DNA of 64,000 bases, from positions 1-64,000 of the forward strand of contig UQZL01000006.1 of NCBI GenBank assembly GCA_900545605.1, given 5' to 3'. This DNA comes from an uncultured Collinsella sp. Lineage in GTDB: Bacteria; Actinomycetota; Coriobacteriia; Coriobacteriales; Coriobacteriaceae. The position numbers were made by a program, and so were the translations under genes. Shown one piece after another: positions 9,420 through 17,494 of this stretch. Under the pieces are notes generated by a model. That model ran no database searches and was not told the DNA's origin. It saw nothing but the letters and a program-made list of their open reading frames with translations. The stretch's first letter is position 1; each line of letters begins with the position of its first letter.

Positions 9420-10046
9420 TTAGGAATTCTTGCCAGCGGCGGCAGCAGCGGCTGTCGCAGTGACGTCGGCGGGAGTGCAGTGAGCCTCGATGTAGGCCTT
9501 GCCCTCGTAAAGGTCGTCGCGCACCCACTTGACGGTGACGGCGCGACCGAGGACGGAACCGCGCTCGGCCTGACCCGGCTCGTTGGCGGTCACCTGGATG
9601 ACGCCGGCGCGGCGGTCGACGTTGCCGTTCTTGTAGGTGATCTCCTCGTAGGCCATCCACTTTGTGTCGGGCGTGAAGGTATCGACGGCGATGACGCCGT
9701 CGGCATCGGGCTTCTCGCCGAAGCAGAGCTCGCGGGTAAGGTCGTTGTCCTCGGCGGTGGTGAACGCGGTGTAGATAGTGGTGTCACCATTGAGCGTGTA
9801 ACCGCCCTGCCAGAACTCGATGGGGTCGCCGGTCTCAGTGGAGTCCTGCGGCGCTCCGTCATTGGCGATGAGACCGAGAGCAGCGGTGCTGCGGGCGTAC
9901 ACCTCGGGCAGCTTAGGTGTGGCGTTCTTCTTACTGATCATGGTGCGCGTGATGACGTTGTCCTCAGAGTACGGGACGATGCAGATCGCACCGGTTATGG
10001 GCACACCTACGTTTGCGAGGTCGTTACCCTGCTTGTCTTTAGCCAT
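9420..10046 (-). CDS. Major tail (tube) protein, 208 aa
   Basis: The predicted tail-tube subunit. Its length, beta-rich pattern and location, after the tail terminator gene and before the chaperones and tape measure, are typical of the phi13/TP901-type major tail families. The N-terminus starts with a Lys/Asp-rich arm and Pro-Ile-Thr-Gly-Ala-Ile. The C-terminus ends in a run of Ala after Ala-Asp-Val-Thr. The strong terminator directly downstream is consistent with high expression. Family identity is inferred from context and fold-like pattern rather than a catalytic motif. Confidence 0.75.
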   Translation of the reverse strand: MAKDKQGNDLANVGVPITGAICIVPYSEDNVITRTMISKKNATPKLPEVYARSTAALGLIANDGAPQDSTETGDPIEFWQGGYTLNGDTTIYTAFTTAEDNDLTRELCFGEKPDADGVIAVDTFTPDTKWMAYEEITYKNGNVDRRAGVIQVTANEPGQAERGSVLGRAVTVKWVRDDLYEGKAYIEAHCTPADVTATAAAAAAGKNS

Positions 10047-10078
10047 TGCAGGCTCCTTTCCAGGGCAAAGCCCTAACC

Positions 10079-10492
10079 TTAATCCTCAATTGCACCGACG
10101 ACCGAATACTCGACCGTCATGTAGCACTTGCTCGAATCGTGCTGGTCCGTCACTCGGTACGGGCCGTTGCATCCGTCATCGATGACCGCCGCGATGGGAG
10201 ACCCCTTCTCGTAGGCGATAGTCGGCGATGTGAGCGCGGCGAAGGCACGTCTGGCAAGCTCACCAGCCTGTAGTGTGCTCTGGCGGTTCCCCGCATAGAT
10301 GGAGATGCCGACCGAGCGGTCGAAGGTGGTGAGACCGGTCTTCTGGCCCCCATCGTCGCGCACCACGCAATAGGGCGTGCCGCCGTCGAAGTCTGACGGC
10401 TCGCGGTTGTCGACCTCGATTTTCGTGCCGAGGACGGCGCGGAGATACCCGCAGAGGAACATCTCCAGATCGGGGGGAACCACCGTCTGCAT
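10079..10492 (-). CDS. Tail terminator / tail completion protein, 137 aa
   Basis: Small protein between the HK97 gp10-like protein and the tail tube, where the gpU-like or minor-capsid-type tail completion protein is encoded. It contains Tyr-Cys-Val-Val-Arg-Asp-Asp-Gly-Gly and Val-Gly-Ile-Ser-Ile-Tyr-Ala-Gly segments typical of the family's beta sheet, flanked by helices. The ATG at 10492 abuts the TAG stop of the preceding gene. No enzymatic function is expected. Confidence 0.65.
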   Translation of the reverse strand: MQTVVPPDLEMFLCGYLRAVLGTKIEVDNREPSDFDGGTPYCVVRDDGGQKTGLTTFDRSVGISIYAGNRQSTLQAGELARRAFAALTSPTIAYEKGSPIAAVIDDGCNGPYRVTDQHDSSKCYMTVEYSVVGAIED

Positions 10493-10780
10493 CTACTTCA
10501 CCGCTTTCAGGGCTCGGGCGAGATAGCCGCCCTTGGATTCGAGCAAAATCGTCTTCCAGTCGTGACCGACCACGCGATAGCTGTTTCGGTGCGCCGACTT
10601 GTGGACCTCGATGCGGAACCCATCGCGGTACGCGCCGGTGTCGACGGGCGCGGTCGCGCGGATGTTCGCGAGCGCCTGCTGCGCCTTGGACAGGCACATG
10701 TTCTCGACGCCCGCGCTGTGGAGGATGTCATCGAAGAACTTGTCGTTGAAATTGACTTTCGTCTGACCTGCTGCAGGCAT
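10493..10780 (-). CDS. HK97 gp10-like head-tail joining protein, 95 aa
   Basis: Has the HK97 gp10 family pattern: an N-terminal helix with regularly spaced Ala residues, then Ala-Pro-Val-Asp-Thr-Gly-x-Tyr-Arg-Asp-Gly-Phe-Arg, the conserved 'PVDTGxLR' signature of this family. A Tyr-Leu-Ala-Arg-Ala tail follows. It is slightly short for the family (usually 110-150 aa). Its ATG overlaps the stop of the upstream gene at 10780. Likely forms part of the neck that completes DNA-filled heads or tails. Confidence 0.75.
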   Translation of the reverse strand: MPAAGQTKVNFNDKFFDDILHSAGVENMCLSKAQQALANIRATAPVDTGAYRDGFRIEVHKSAHRNSYRVVGHDWKTILLESKGGYLARALKAVK

Positions 10781-11142
10781 CAGCCCTCCACCTCCTGAAG
10801 GCCGACCTCGAGGGTCGGTTGCCAGCCCGTGAACGGGTTGGCGTCGACGGACGGGACGACGTCCACCGTGTAGACGTGCGAGCCGTCCTTGATTCGGTCG
10901 CCGCGCCTGATATCGACTGTGGGGTCGGCAACCGTGAGCGTGACGGCTGTTACCGCCTGCTCGCGTGCGCCATCTGGCGTCATGACCGAGGATGCCGTGG
11001 CGATGAAGCCGCTGAACGCGAGCTCATCGACCTCGCCATCCCAATCAGAGACGGTGCGTGCTGGGTTGTACGGGTCTTCCACAAGGGGTGCGCGGAGGCG
11101 CTTGAGCGGTCGACCGAAGTTGCCGAAGTCCGAGCCGATCAT
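10780..11142 (-). CDS. Head closure / head-tail adaptor protein, 120 aa
   Basis: Small mostly-beta protein between the connector (gp6-like) and gp10-like proteins, where the head-tail stopper is encoded in HK97-like phages. It shows the SH3-like barrel segment Asp-Arg-Ile-Lys-Asp-Gly-Ser-His-Val-Tyr-Thr-Val, which in this family reads as 'D.i...g..y.V'. The start at 11142 overlaps the stop of the connector gene (ATGA at 11139-11142). The longer in-frame upstream extension is antisense-quality sequence and is not used. Confidence 0.7.
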   Translation of the reverse strand: MIGSDFGNFGRPLKRLRAPLVEDPYNPARTVSDWDGEVDELAFSGFIATASSVMTPDGAREQAVTAVTLTVADPTVDIRRGDRIKDGSHVYTVDVVPSVDANPFTGWQPTLEVGLQEVEG

Positions 11143-11669
11143 GGGAGCCTCGCAATCCTGTACCTGTCGAGAATCTCGCGCTCGTCCTGCATGAGCTGGA
11201 TGGAAGTCGCACCGGACCCGTTGAATGCATAGCTCACGGACGCGCCGTTGACGCTCTGGGAGCGCACGGTGCCCGCGGGGGCGCTCGCCGCTCGGCGGGA
11301 GACCTGCAGCGCGACCGCGATGAGGTCTGGCACTTCTTCCGTGTTGAATCCAGCCGTGACGGTGTACTCGATGCCGCTCAGGCACGGCTCGACGGGCGCG
11401 GCAAGCTCGACAAGGCCCGCCGTGTTCCACTGGGCACCGCCCAGAAGGTCGGTGCCGTCGGTCAGCGTGAGCTTCGTGACCTCGGTCACGTTGAGCGCGG
11501 GGATGCGGATGATCTTGCCGCCAGCAGAGCCGACCTTGCCGGACAGCTCCATCGACGGCGCGATGTGCCATCCGCAGTAATTGCGAATGGCACGTACTGC
11601 CGCGGCGTTGAACATGGGGGCATCGAGCCCGCTGTAGTCGGTATGGTTGCCGAGGAAAGATTCGGTCAT
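11139..11669 (-). CDS. Head-tail connector protein (HK97 gp6-like), 176 aa
   Basis: Follows the major capsid gene at the position of the gp6/gp15-type adaptor that binds the portal. The N-terminal third is helical (Phe-Asn-Ala-Ala-Ala-Val-Arg-Ala-Ile-Arg), and the protein has a beta-rich middle and a C-terminal helix. AAGGGGG precedes the ATG at 11669, which is preferred over the in-frame start five codons upstream. Family call is positional with moderate pattern support. Confidence 0.6.
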   Translation of the reverse strand: MTESFLGNHTDYSGLDAPMFNAAAVRAIRNYCGWHIAPSMELSGKVGSAGGKIIRIPALNVTEVTKLTLTDGTDLLGGAQWNTAGLVELAAPVEPCLSGIEYTVTAGFNTEEVPDLIAVALQVSRRAASAPAGTVRSQSVNGASVSYAFNGSGATSIQLMQDEREILDRYRIARLP

Positions 11670-11698
11670 GATGCCCCCTTCCAATCAGTCAGCCGAGG

Positions 11699-13027
11699 CT
11701 ATTTCGCAGCCTTGGCGGTCTTGGCGGTCTTGGCGGTCTCGGTATCGGCCACGGGCTCGTCGGACTGGACCTCGATGCCGGAATCGTCGGACTGGGAGAC
11801 GACCTTGGTCTCGTCCGTGGATACCTTGACGAAGGCGTACGGGTACTTGACCTGCAGCGTGCAGCGCTCCTTCAGGCGGAAGGCGGTCACGCCGGTCTCG
11901 AAGTTGTCCTTATGGGAGTCGCTGGTCTTCAGCGTGCGCGTGCCGCGGGAGAGGACCTTACCGCCACGGAAGAACGCGCCGACCACGCAATCGCCCTTCG
12001 CCTGGGTCGGGGTGACGACCGTGGGCAGGCCCCACGGGGTCTGCTGGATGACGAGGGTGCCGGTGCCGTTGTAGGGCGGCAGGAAGAAGCCGCCACCGTA
12101 GTACTGGCCGTTCTTGTCGCGCTTGAGGCGCAGGGTCTTATAGTCCTCGGGGCTGATGACCAAACCGTCGGCGGCGAAGTTGACGTTCTTCTTGATCATC
12201 GTGATTGCCGAGAAGATTCGGTCCTCGAGCGGCTCGGTGCTGGTGTTGGCGATGACGGAGTCCTCGGGGATGCGCGCAAGAAGGCCCTTGACTTTGACGC
12301 CGGAGCCATCGCTCGTCCAAATATCGGTCTCCTTGACCAGATCGAACTCATACTGGTTGTGGTCGTTGATCTCGGAAACGACATAGGGCAGGTCGTCGAT
12401 CATGTCATCGGTGATCTCCCACATATCCGTGATGGTGTGGAGGGTATCGCTCTCCCAAGTGGGGTCGGGGAAGTGGGTGTGGGCGGCAGCTGCGCCCTCG
12501 GCGGTCTCGCCGGGCTTGCCCTCGAGCTTGCCGTAGACCGGGTACTTCAGCACCTGGCCGCCCATGGTGCCTTTGGCAAACAGGTCGATGATGCGGAGGT
12601 CCTGGCGGGTGGCGAACACGGGGGTGTCGAGCTCGGTCAGATACGGGGCGTTTGCGCCAGTAGCACCGCCGGTGGCGTTGACATCCGTGTTGGCCTTGAC
12701 GTTGAACTCGGAGGTCTCGAAGTTGATGGTCTTCGCCTGGGCGACGTCGAGGCCCTTGGCCTTCAGCTCGTTGGCGAAATGCTCGCCGATGCTCTTGGCG
12801 GTCACGGCGTTCTCCTCCTTCTTCTGCTCGAGGTTCTTGCCCTCGGCGGCGTTGTCGAGGATCTCGGCGCCGTCCTTGAGCAGGGCGGCATGCTCCTCGA
12901 GCTTCTTGGCCTCGGAGACGTGCTGCTTCAGCCGCTCGAACTCCTCATCGGTGAGGTTCTCCTCGCCCTTGGCGAGGATGTCCTGTGCCGCCTTCTTCTC
13001 GGCGGCGATACGCTCCTTAATGCGCAT
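11699..13027 (-). CDS. Major capsid protein, HK97 fold with N-terminal scaffolding domain, 442 aa
   Basis: Forms the icosahedral shell. Residues 1-110 are a Lys/Glu/Leu coiled coil equivalent to the delta (scaffolding) domain that the adjacent protease removes. From about residue 125 the HK97-type body begins (Leu-Asp-Thr-Pro-Val-Phe-Ala-Thr-Arg, then Val-Leu-Lys-Tyr-Pro-Val). It continues through Asp-Ile-Trp-Thr-Ser-Asp-Gly to the P-domain-like Thr-Pro-Trp-Gly-Leu-Pro-Thr-Val-Val-Thr near residue 345. The C-terminal tail holds three tandem Ala-Lys-Thr/Ala repeats from a 9-bp DNA repeat. The family length is 400-450 aa. Confidence 0.9.
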   Translation of the reverse strand: MRIKERIAAEKKAAQDILAKGEENLTDEEFERLKQHVSEAKKLEEHAALLKDGAEILDNAAEGKNLEQKKEENAVTAKSIGEHFANELKAKGLDVAQAKTINFETSEFNVKANTDVNATGGATGANAPYLTELDTPVFATRQDLRIIDLFAKGTMGGQVLKYPVYGKLEGKPGETAEGAAAAHTHFPDPTWESDTLHTITDMWEITDDMIDDLPYVVSEINDHNQYEFDLVKETDIWTSDGSGVKVKGLLARIPEDSVIANTSTEPLEDRIFSAITMIKKNVNFAADGLVISPEDYKTLRLKRDKNGQYYGGGFFLPPYNGTGTLVIQQTPWGLPTVVTPTQAKGDCVVGAFFRGGKVLSRGTRTLKTSDSHKDNFETGVTAFRLKERCTLQVKYPYAFVKVSTDETKVVSQSDDSGIEVQSDEPVADTETAKTAKTAKAAK

Positions 13028-13037
13028 GTTTGTCCTC

Positions 13038-13730
13038 CTAATCGGTGACTGCTCCGCCGAGGTATTCGGCGATTTTCTTTATCTCAGACTTGCGCTCGGC
13101 AAGTGCATGAGCCTTCTCGTCGGTCTCATCGGACTCATCCTCATCGGAATCGTCATCGGAGCCGACATTCTTGAGCACGTCCTGCAGGCACTGGACGGCC
13201 TGCTGGATGAGGGACTCGTTGTCCTTGGAGATGGCGCGACCGCTCTTGACGTCGGTGACCTCGGCCTGCTGGTTGCAGGCAATGGGCACCACTGAGACCT
13301 CGAAGAGCTTGACCTTCTCGATGCGGCGGTGCGACCACTGGTCGCCCTCATCCTTGACCCAAGCGGTCTTCTGGGCGAGGAAGCCTACCGACATCTGGTG
13401 CACGAGGCCGCGCTTGAGCAGGCCGTACGCCTTCTTGCCCTCATTCGTGTCGAGGTCGAACTTGAACTTGACGTTCAGACCCTTCTCGTCCTCGCAGGCG
13501 GAAAGGGACTCGCCAATGCAGTTGAGCGGGGAATCGTAGTTGTGGCCCCAGTAGAGCGGGATTCCCGCGCCGCCGTCGGGGTAGTCGGCGGAAAGCGTCT
13601 CGGCGTAAGCGCCCTTGGTGATCTCGTCGTCGATAAGGTCGCGCTCCCACGTGGAGGCGTAGCCCTCGAACACGCCCTCCTCCTCGGGGACGGCCTTGAC
13701 CTCGAAATTGAGGAAATCGAGCTTGCCCAT
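13038..13730 (-). CDS. Prohead protease (HK97 family, U35-like serine protease), 230 aa
   Basis: Processes the capsid scaffold domain during head maturation. The family pattern is clear: Gly-Tyr-Ala-Ser-Thr near the N-terminus, the catalytic His in Trp-Gly-His-Asn (about residue 66), and the catalytic Ser in Gln-Met-Ser-Val-Gly-Phe (about residue 119). The C-terminus is Asp/Glu-rich. The start at 13730 is chosen for GGGAGGTAACAAG just before it. Two in-frame Met codons lie within a spurious N-terminal extension. It sits between portal and capsid genes as usual. Confidence 0.9.
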   Translation of the reverse strand: MGKLDFLNFEVKAVPEEEGVFEGYASTWERDLIDDEITKGAYAETLSADYPDGGAGIPLYWGHNYDSPLNCIGESLSACEDEKGLNVKFKFDLDTNEGKKAYGLLKRGLVHQMSVGFLAQKTAWVKDEGDQWSHRRIEKVKLFEVSVVPIACNQQAEVTDVKSGRAISKDNESLIQQAVQCLQDVLKNVGSDDDSDEDESDETDEKAHALAERKSEIKKIAEYLGGAVTD

Positions 13731-13734
13731 CTTG

Positions 13735-15060
13735 TTACCTCCCGTTCGGGCTCGCGCCCGTCTGGGCGTTCTGGGTATTGCCGCCGTCCTGCGGGGACGG
13801 CTGACCACCTTGGGTGACATTGAGCGGGACGATCACCTCGTCGCCGTCATCCTTGGCGGGAAGGTTGAGCTTGCGTCGGCCCTCGTTCAGAGACATGAAC
13901 GGACGACCGGTCGCCGTGCTCAACGCCTTGTATTGTTCGCTGGGGGTACCCCGCAGCTGCGCATCCATGTTCGCGAGGATGAAGACGTCCTCCTCGCCGA
14001 CCGCCTTAGGGATGACATGATTCAGCTGCTGCTCGAGCTGAACGACGTATGGGGACAGCTCGACATTCCACAGCTGGTCCTTGTAGGCCTCCACGCTTGA
14101 CTTGTTGCCGGTACGGATGCCGACGTTCTCGGGCGAGATGTGGTATGCGTTGCACACCGCGATGCCGATCCGGTCGCGAGCATCGAGGTCGGCCATGTCG
14201 ACCGGCTTGAATGCATCGACCGTGACGATATCCATGCCGTCCTCGAGCAGGGGCCAGCCGCCGTCCTTACCGCCGCCCTTGCGGTAGGCGCGCATGCCCT
14301 GGATGAAGTCATTGCGCGCCTGCTCGCTCGCCCACTCCATGCCGGCGGGTCGCTTGATGTAGGCGGGGATGCGACCGCCGTTCTGGGCGATGAAGCGACG
14401 GTAGCTCGCCAGCTCGCGCGCCTCGGTGAGCAGCGGCCCCAAGGCGCCGGACATTGGCTTGGGATTGCCGACCGCGCCGGGATAGCCGAGCGACAGCAGG
14501 ACGTTCTTGTTCGGAAGCTCGTAGTTGACCTGACCGTTTGGGAGCGTGATCTGGACGCCAGTCGGCTCCGCGAGCGCGTTGTATTGCACGGAATAAGTGC
14601 CGTACGGGATACGGCGCAGACGGTAGTCGTAGTCCTCGTCCATCGTGAGCAGCATCAGCCACTGGTCGTTGAGCATCATGTCGACCACCAGCGAGTGGAT
14701 GAGACGGTAACGGGTCTCGTTCGCTACGTAGCTCGGGTCGGCGATGAGCTTGCCGATTTCCGAATTGGCCGCCTCCTCGCGGTCGCCGTTGGGCTTCACG
14801 CGGTACGCATGGAACGGGAGCGCCGCGATCTTGCTCGCCACGAAATCGACCACCATGCGCACGTTGTACTCGGCGGCCCACAGGTCGCGGCGGTCGTAAT
14901 CGCCGAATGCGATGTCCTCGGCCAAGCCTGGGGGAATCATCGGCGCGTACGGAACAGCGTGCTGCGCGGTGGTCTCGGGCTGCCTGGCGGCATTCTCGGC
15001 AGTCTCGGATTTGCCCGTGAAGCCATCGTAAGCCGCCCTGATGCGGTCGGAAAAGCGCAT
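13735..15060 (-). CDS. Portal protein (HK97 gp3-like), 441 aa
   Basis: Dodecameric channel through which DNA enters the head. The protein matches the lambda/HK97-type portal family in length and pattern: Trp-Ala-Ala-Glu-Tyr-Asn-Val-Arg near residue 62, Asp-Pro-Ser-Tyr in the first wing, and Asn-Gly-Gly-Arg-Ile-Pro-Ala. Further along, Ser-Pro-Glu-Asn-Val-Gly-Ile with Ser-Ser-Val-Glu-Ala-Tyr precedes the stem helix, and Leu-Asn-Glu-Gly-Arg-Arg lies near the C-terminus. It lies between the large terminase and the protease. The Gln/Asn/Gly-rich last 25 residues are probably disordered. Confidence 0.9.
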   Translation of the reverse strand: MRFSDRIRAAYDGFTGKSETAENAARQPETTAQHAVPYAPMIPPGLAEDIAFGDYDRRDLWAAEYNVRMVVDFVASKIAALPFHAYRVKPNGDREEAANSEIGKLIADPSYVANETRYRLIHSLVVDMMLNDQWLMLLTMDEDYDYRLRRIPYGTYSVQYNALAEPTGVQITLPNGQVNYELPNKNVLLSLGYPGAVGNPKPMSGALGPLLTEARELASYRRFIAQNGGRIPAYIKRPAGMEWASEQARNDFIQGMRAYRKGGGKDGGWPLLEDGMDIVTVDAFKPVDMADLDARDRIGIAVCNAYHISPENVGIRTGNKSSVEAYKDQLWNVELSPYVVQLEQQLNHVIPKAVGEEDVFILANMDAQLRGTPSEQYKALSTATGRPFMSLNEGRRKLNLPAKDDGDEVIVPLNVTQGGQPSPQDGGNTQNAQTGASPNGR

Positions 15061-15070
15061 GTGTCAGCTC

Positions 15071-16654
15071 CTAGATAATCGTCAGCGGATAGGGCGAAGG
15101 CTTGGCCTTGGGCTCGGGCCGCTCGCAGTTGCGCAGCGCCCAGAGCGCCTCGCTCGCGGCGACCACCGCCGAGATCTGACCCTGCGATGCCCTGCGCGTC
15201 CAGACATCGACCTCGCCGAGCTTTCGAGTGACAGCGCACTTGAGCTGCTGCGTGAGGACCGGCTGGTCGGTGTGGCGGATGGTCCCGTCGAGCACCGCAT
15301 CCTTGAAGCTGCCTGCAACGGAGCCGAGCTTGCTGCCCTCGATGGCATGGACCGTCCATCCTTCTTCCTCAAGCATGTCGCGGAAGTCCCCCGCAGGGCA
15401 TCCCTTCGACTGAAGCGCGACCTCGTCGATACCCCATGCCTCCTGCACGGACTTGAGGTATTTCGACACCCACAGGTTGCCGTCTCGGCGAGCGATGACC
15501 TCGACATGATCCAAGCCATCCCCGCGTGCGCCGGCGACCGCGACGTAGGTGGTCTTGCGGTCCTCGCTGGTGTCGATGGCGAGCATGACGCGCTCGTCCT
15601 CAGGGATTCGGCTGTCGTTATCGGTGAGCGACTCCCACGTCTCGACGTCCACGTAAGGGTCCACGTCAGCCGTGACCCACTGGCAGAGCACCTCGGTGCG
15701 GAAGGCCGCCTCGGTCATGCCGTCGATGTCGGACTTGAGCGACTTGAGCGTCATGCCGCCGTAGCCGCAAGAGGGGTTCGCCTGCAGGAGGTCCTCGTCG
15801 CTGTCGAGCTCGCAGCCGTCACGGCCCGACCACTCGAAGATGCCGATGGCGTTGTCGTGCTTGTCGGCCCACTCGAACGGGTCCATGCCGCGCTTCTCGA
15901 CGAGCTTCTCCCAGCTGGCGACCACCTTGAGCGCGGCCTTGCGCTGGGCGGCGAGAACGACCGACTTCGCGTCTCCGGCGTTGGAGATTCCCCAGAGCTG
16001 ACCGCTCCAGAAGGATTTCGTGGTCTGCGAGGTGGCGTTCCACGCGACCCAGTTCTCCTGCTCGCGCAGCTCGTCCATGAGGACGCGGGCGGCAGGCTTG
16101 CCGCGGGCGTTCTTGGCGGCGCGAATCTCGTAGTGCGCCAGCGACGCAGCCTGGATGTACTCCTTGCCGTTGGTGTCCGAGACCTTGTTGGTCGCCTCCT
16201 GCAGATCGGCTATCGCGACTTCCGATTCGGCCTCGCTCGGCGGCTCCGGGTTGCACCATAGGCGCACCTGCGACCAGGGCTCTCGCGCGATGTCGAGGTT
16301 CTGGGCGGTGCCGACGATCTTGAACTTCACGGGCGGGACGCGCTCCGGGTGGCGCTGGGAATCGACGAACAGCCACCAGCTGGAAAGCACGCTGGCGAGC
16401 GTCGTCTTACCGTTCTGGCGCGCCACGAGGACGATGACCTTCTTGAAGCGGTAGCTGCCGTCCTCGTTCAGCTCGAGCGCATGGATGAGGAGCCACTTCT
16501 GCCACGGTCGCAGCTCCACGTGGAGCACCTCGCGGGCGTAGTCGATGACCTCGAAGCCCAGCGAGGTCTCGGGCGTGAGCTCGCGCAAGGGCTTGGTCCA
16601 GATTCGCGGCTCGGCGTACCCCTTCTCTTCAGCTTTGACGTGGAGCAAGCCCAT
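15071..16654 (-). CDS. Terminase large subunit (ATPase/nuclease), 527 aa
   Basis: DNA-packaging motor and nuclease. The ATPase domain has a Walker-A-like Ala-Arg-Gln-Asn-Gly-Lys-Thr (about residue 80) and a Walker B ending Leu-Met-Asp-Glu-Leu-Arg. The C-terminal RNase-H-like nuclease domain starts at Met-Leu-Ala-Ile-Asp-Thr-Ser (first catalytic Asp, about residue 358) and ends with a later Asp-Gly-Thr-Ile-Arg. Length is normal for the Terminase_1 family. The start overlaps the stop of the small subunit at 16654, supporting translational coupling. Confidence 0.92.
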   Translation of the reverse strand: MGLLHVKAEEKGYAEPRIWTKPLRELTPETSLGFEVIDYAREVLHVELRPWQKWLLIHALELNEDGSYRFKKVIVLVARQNGKTTLASVLSSWWLFVDSQRHPERVPPVKFKIVGTAQNLDIAREPWSQVRLWCNPEPPSEAESEVAIADLQEATNKVSDTNGKEYIQAASLAHYEIRAAKNARGKPAARVLMDELREQENWVAWNATSQTTKSFWSGQLWGISNAGDAKSVVLAAQRKAALKVVASWEKLVEKRGMDPFEWADKHDNAIGIFEWSGRDGCELDSDEDLLQANPSCGYGGMTLKSLKSDIDGMTEAAFRTEVLCQWVTADVDPYVDVETWESLTDNDSRIPEDERVMLAIDTSEDRKTTYVAVAGARGDGLDHVEVIARRDGNLWVSKYLKSVQEAWGIDEVALQSKGCPAGDFRDMLEEEGWTVHAIEGSKLGSVAGSFKDAVLDGTIRHTDQPVLTQQLKCAVTRKLGEVDVWTRRASQGQISAVVAASEALWALRNCERPEPKAKPSPYPLTII

Positions 16655-16992
16655 TAGCCGTTCACGACCTTGAAGCCGGAGGTGAATGCCGCCAGCGAGC
16701 TCGACTTCTTCTTCTGCGGCTCGGCCTTGATGGACTTGTCGCAGCTCGGGTTGAGCTTCAGCGCGTCCAGGACTTTCAGGTACTGGCTCACGGTGGTCGT
16801 GTCGGGCTTGTCGGCGGCGTTTATCCAGTCGTGCTGTTCCAGTTTATCGAGTTTCTTCGCCAAAGACCGCCCCAGACGGACTGTAGCCACGAATTTCGGG
16901 GCGATATTGCCGTACTGGTCTCTCAACCAGTCGGCGTGCAAAACGGCATCTTCAAACGTCTCTGAAAAGCCCTTAAGTTCATCCAACTTCAT
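16654..16992 (-). CDS. Terminase small subunit (P27-like), 112 aa
   Basis: DNA-recognition subunit, identified mainly by position immediately upstream of the large subunit. It is helical and basic, with Leu-Arg-Asp-Gln-Tyr-Gly followed by Ala-Thr-Val-Arg-Leu-Gly-Arg-Ser-Leu-Ala, and a Lys/Pro-rich middle. P27-family proteins are of this size with a similar Leu-x-x-Tyr/Gln-Tyr-Leu pattern (here Ser-Gln-Tyr-Leu-Lys-Val-Leu). It has a 4-codon start-proximal Leu-Lys-Gly-Phe. Context gives most of the confidence. Confidence 0.75.
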   Translation of the reverse strand: MKLDELKGFSETFEDAVLHADWLRDQYGNIAPKFVATVRLGRSLAKKLDKLEQHDWINAADKPDTTTVSQYLKVLDALKLNPSCDKSIKAEPQKKKSSSLAAFTSGFKVVNG

Positions 16993-17162
16993 CCAAAATC
17001 ACCTCGTCCGCCGGCTTTTCGGGGCATGTTTCCCGAACATCAATCAAAAACACCCCTCTACCTGCGGTTATTCCAGATCGGAATATCGGGGAGAGAGGAA
17101 GAAGGCACACGCGGATGGTAGTCCGCTAAACCCGCAGGTAGATCGCTTACCGCCCCTCCCCC
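16993..17162. other. Non-coding gap upstream of terminase; possible cos/packaging region
   Basis: 170 bp between the HNH gene and the small terminase contain no credible gene. A 10-bp inverted repeat (CTACCTGCGG at 17058-17067 and its complement at 17132-17141) encloses a small GCGGA/TCCGC hairpin at 17111-17126. In HK97-like phages with an HNH gene next to the terminase, cos and terminase-binding sites lie here; that role is inferred. The right arm belongs to a 21-bp stretch also found inverted beside the integrase. Confidence 0.45.
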
Positions 17163-17474
17163 TCAGTCTGCAGTCCACTTGCGGCTCAGCACCCCCAGGC
17201 TCACGGGCGGCTCGCCGTTGCCTCGTCTCGAGTTGCACGCGAAATGCGCGGGCTCGAAGTTCGCCGGGTCTTCCTGCAGGTCGGGTCGCTTGCTCACGGG
17301 CACGCGGTGGTCCAGCGTCAGCGAGTCGGCGGTCGTGCCGGGGTCAGCCGAGTAGTCGATGGGCTGACCGCACAGCCAGCACACCGGGCGCTCGGCCTGG
17401 CACCTGGCGAAGAACTCCGCCTTGAGCCTGTGGAACCTGCGCGTCTGCACGCGGCCCGCGCTGTTTCCTCCCAT
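17163..17474 (-). CDS. HNH endonuclease, phage packaging-associated, 103 aa
   Basis: Small HNH nuclease next to the terminase, a pairing in which HNH proteins stimulate terminase cleavage at cos in related phages. It has Cys-Trp-Leu-Cys at residues 32-35, the catalytic Asp-His in Leu-Thr-Leu-Asp-His-Arg-Val-Pro (about residue 56), and Asn-Phe-Glu-Pro-Ala-His-Phe-Ala-Cys-Asn (72-81) giving the second Cys pair and the final H/N. The start at 17474 has AGAAGGGACA upstream; the longer in-frame extension overlaps RusA and is rejected. Confidence 0.9.
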   Translation of the reverse strand: MGGNSAGRVQTRRFHRLKAEFFARCQAERPVCWLCGQPIDYSADPGTTADSLTLDHRVPVSKRPDLQEDPANFEPAHFACNSRRGNGEPPVSLGVLSRKWTAD

Positions 17475-17494
17475 TGCCTGTGTCCCTTCTCCCG

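Noticed and set aside
10780..11571. Long in-frame N-terminal extension of the head-closure gene
   Set aside because: The upstream 143 residues are His/Arg-rich shadow of the connector gene; the supported start is 11142 with an ATGA overlap.
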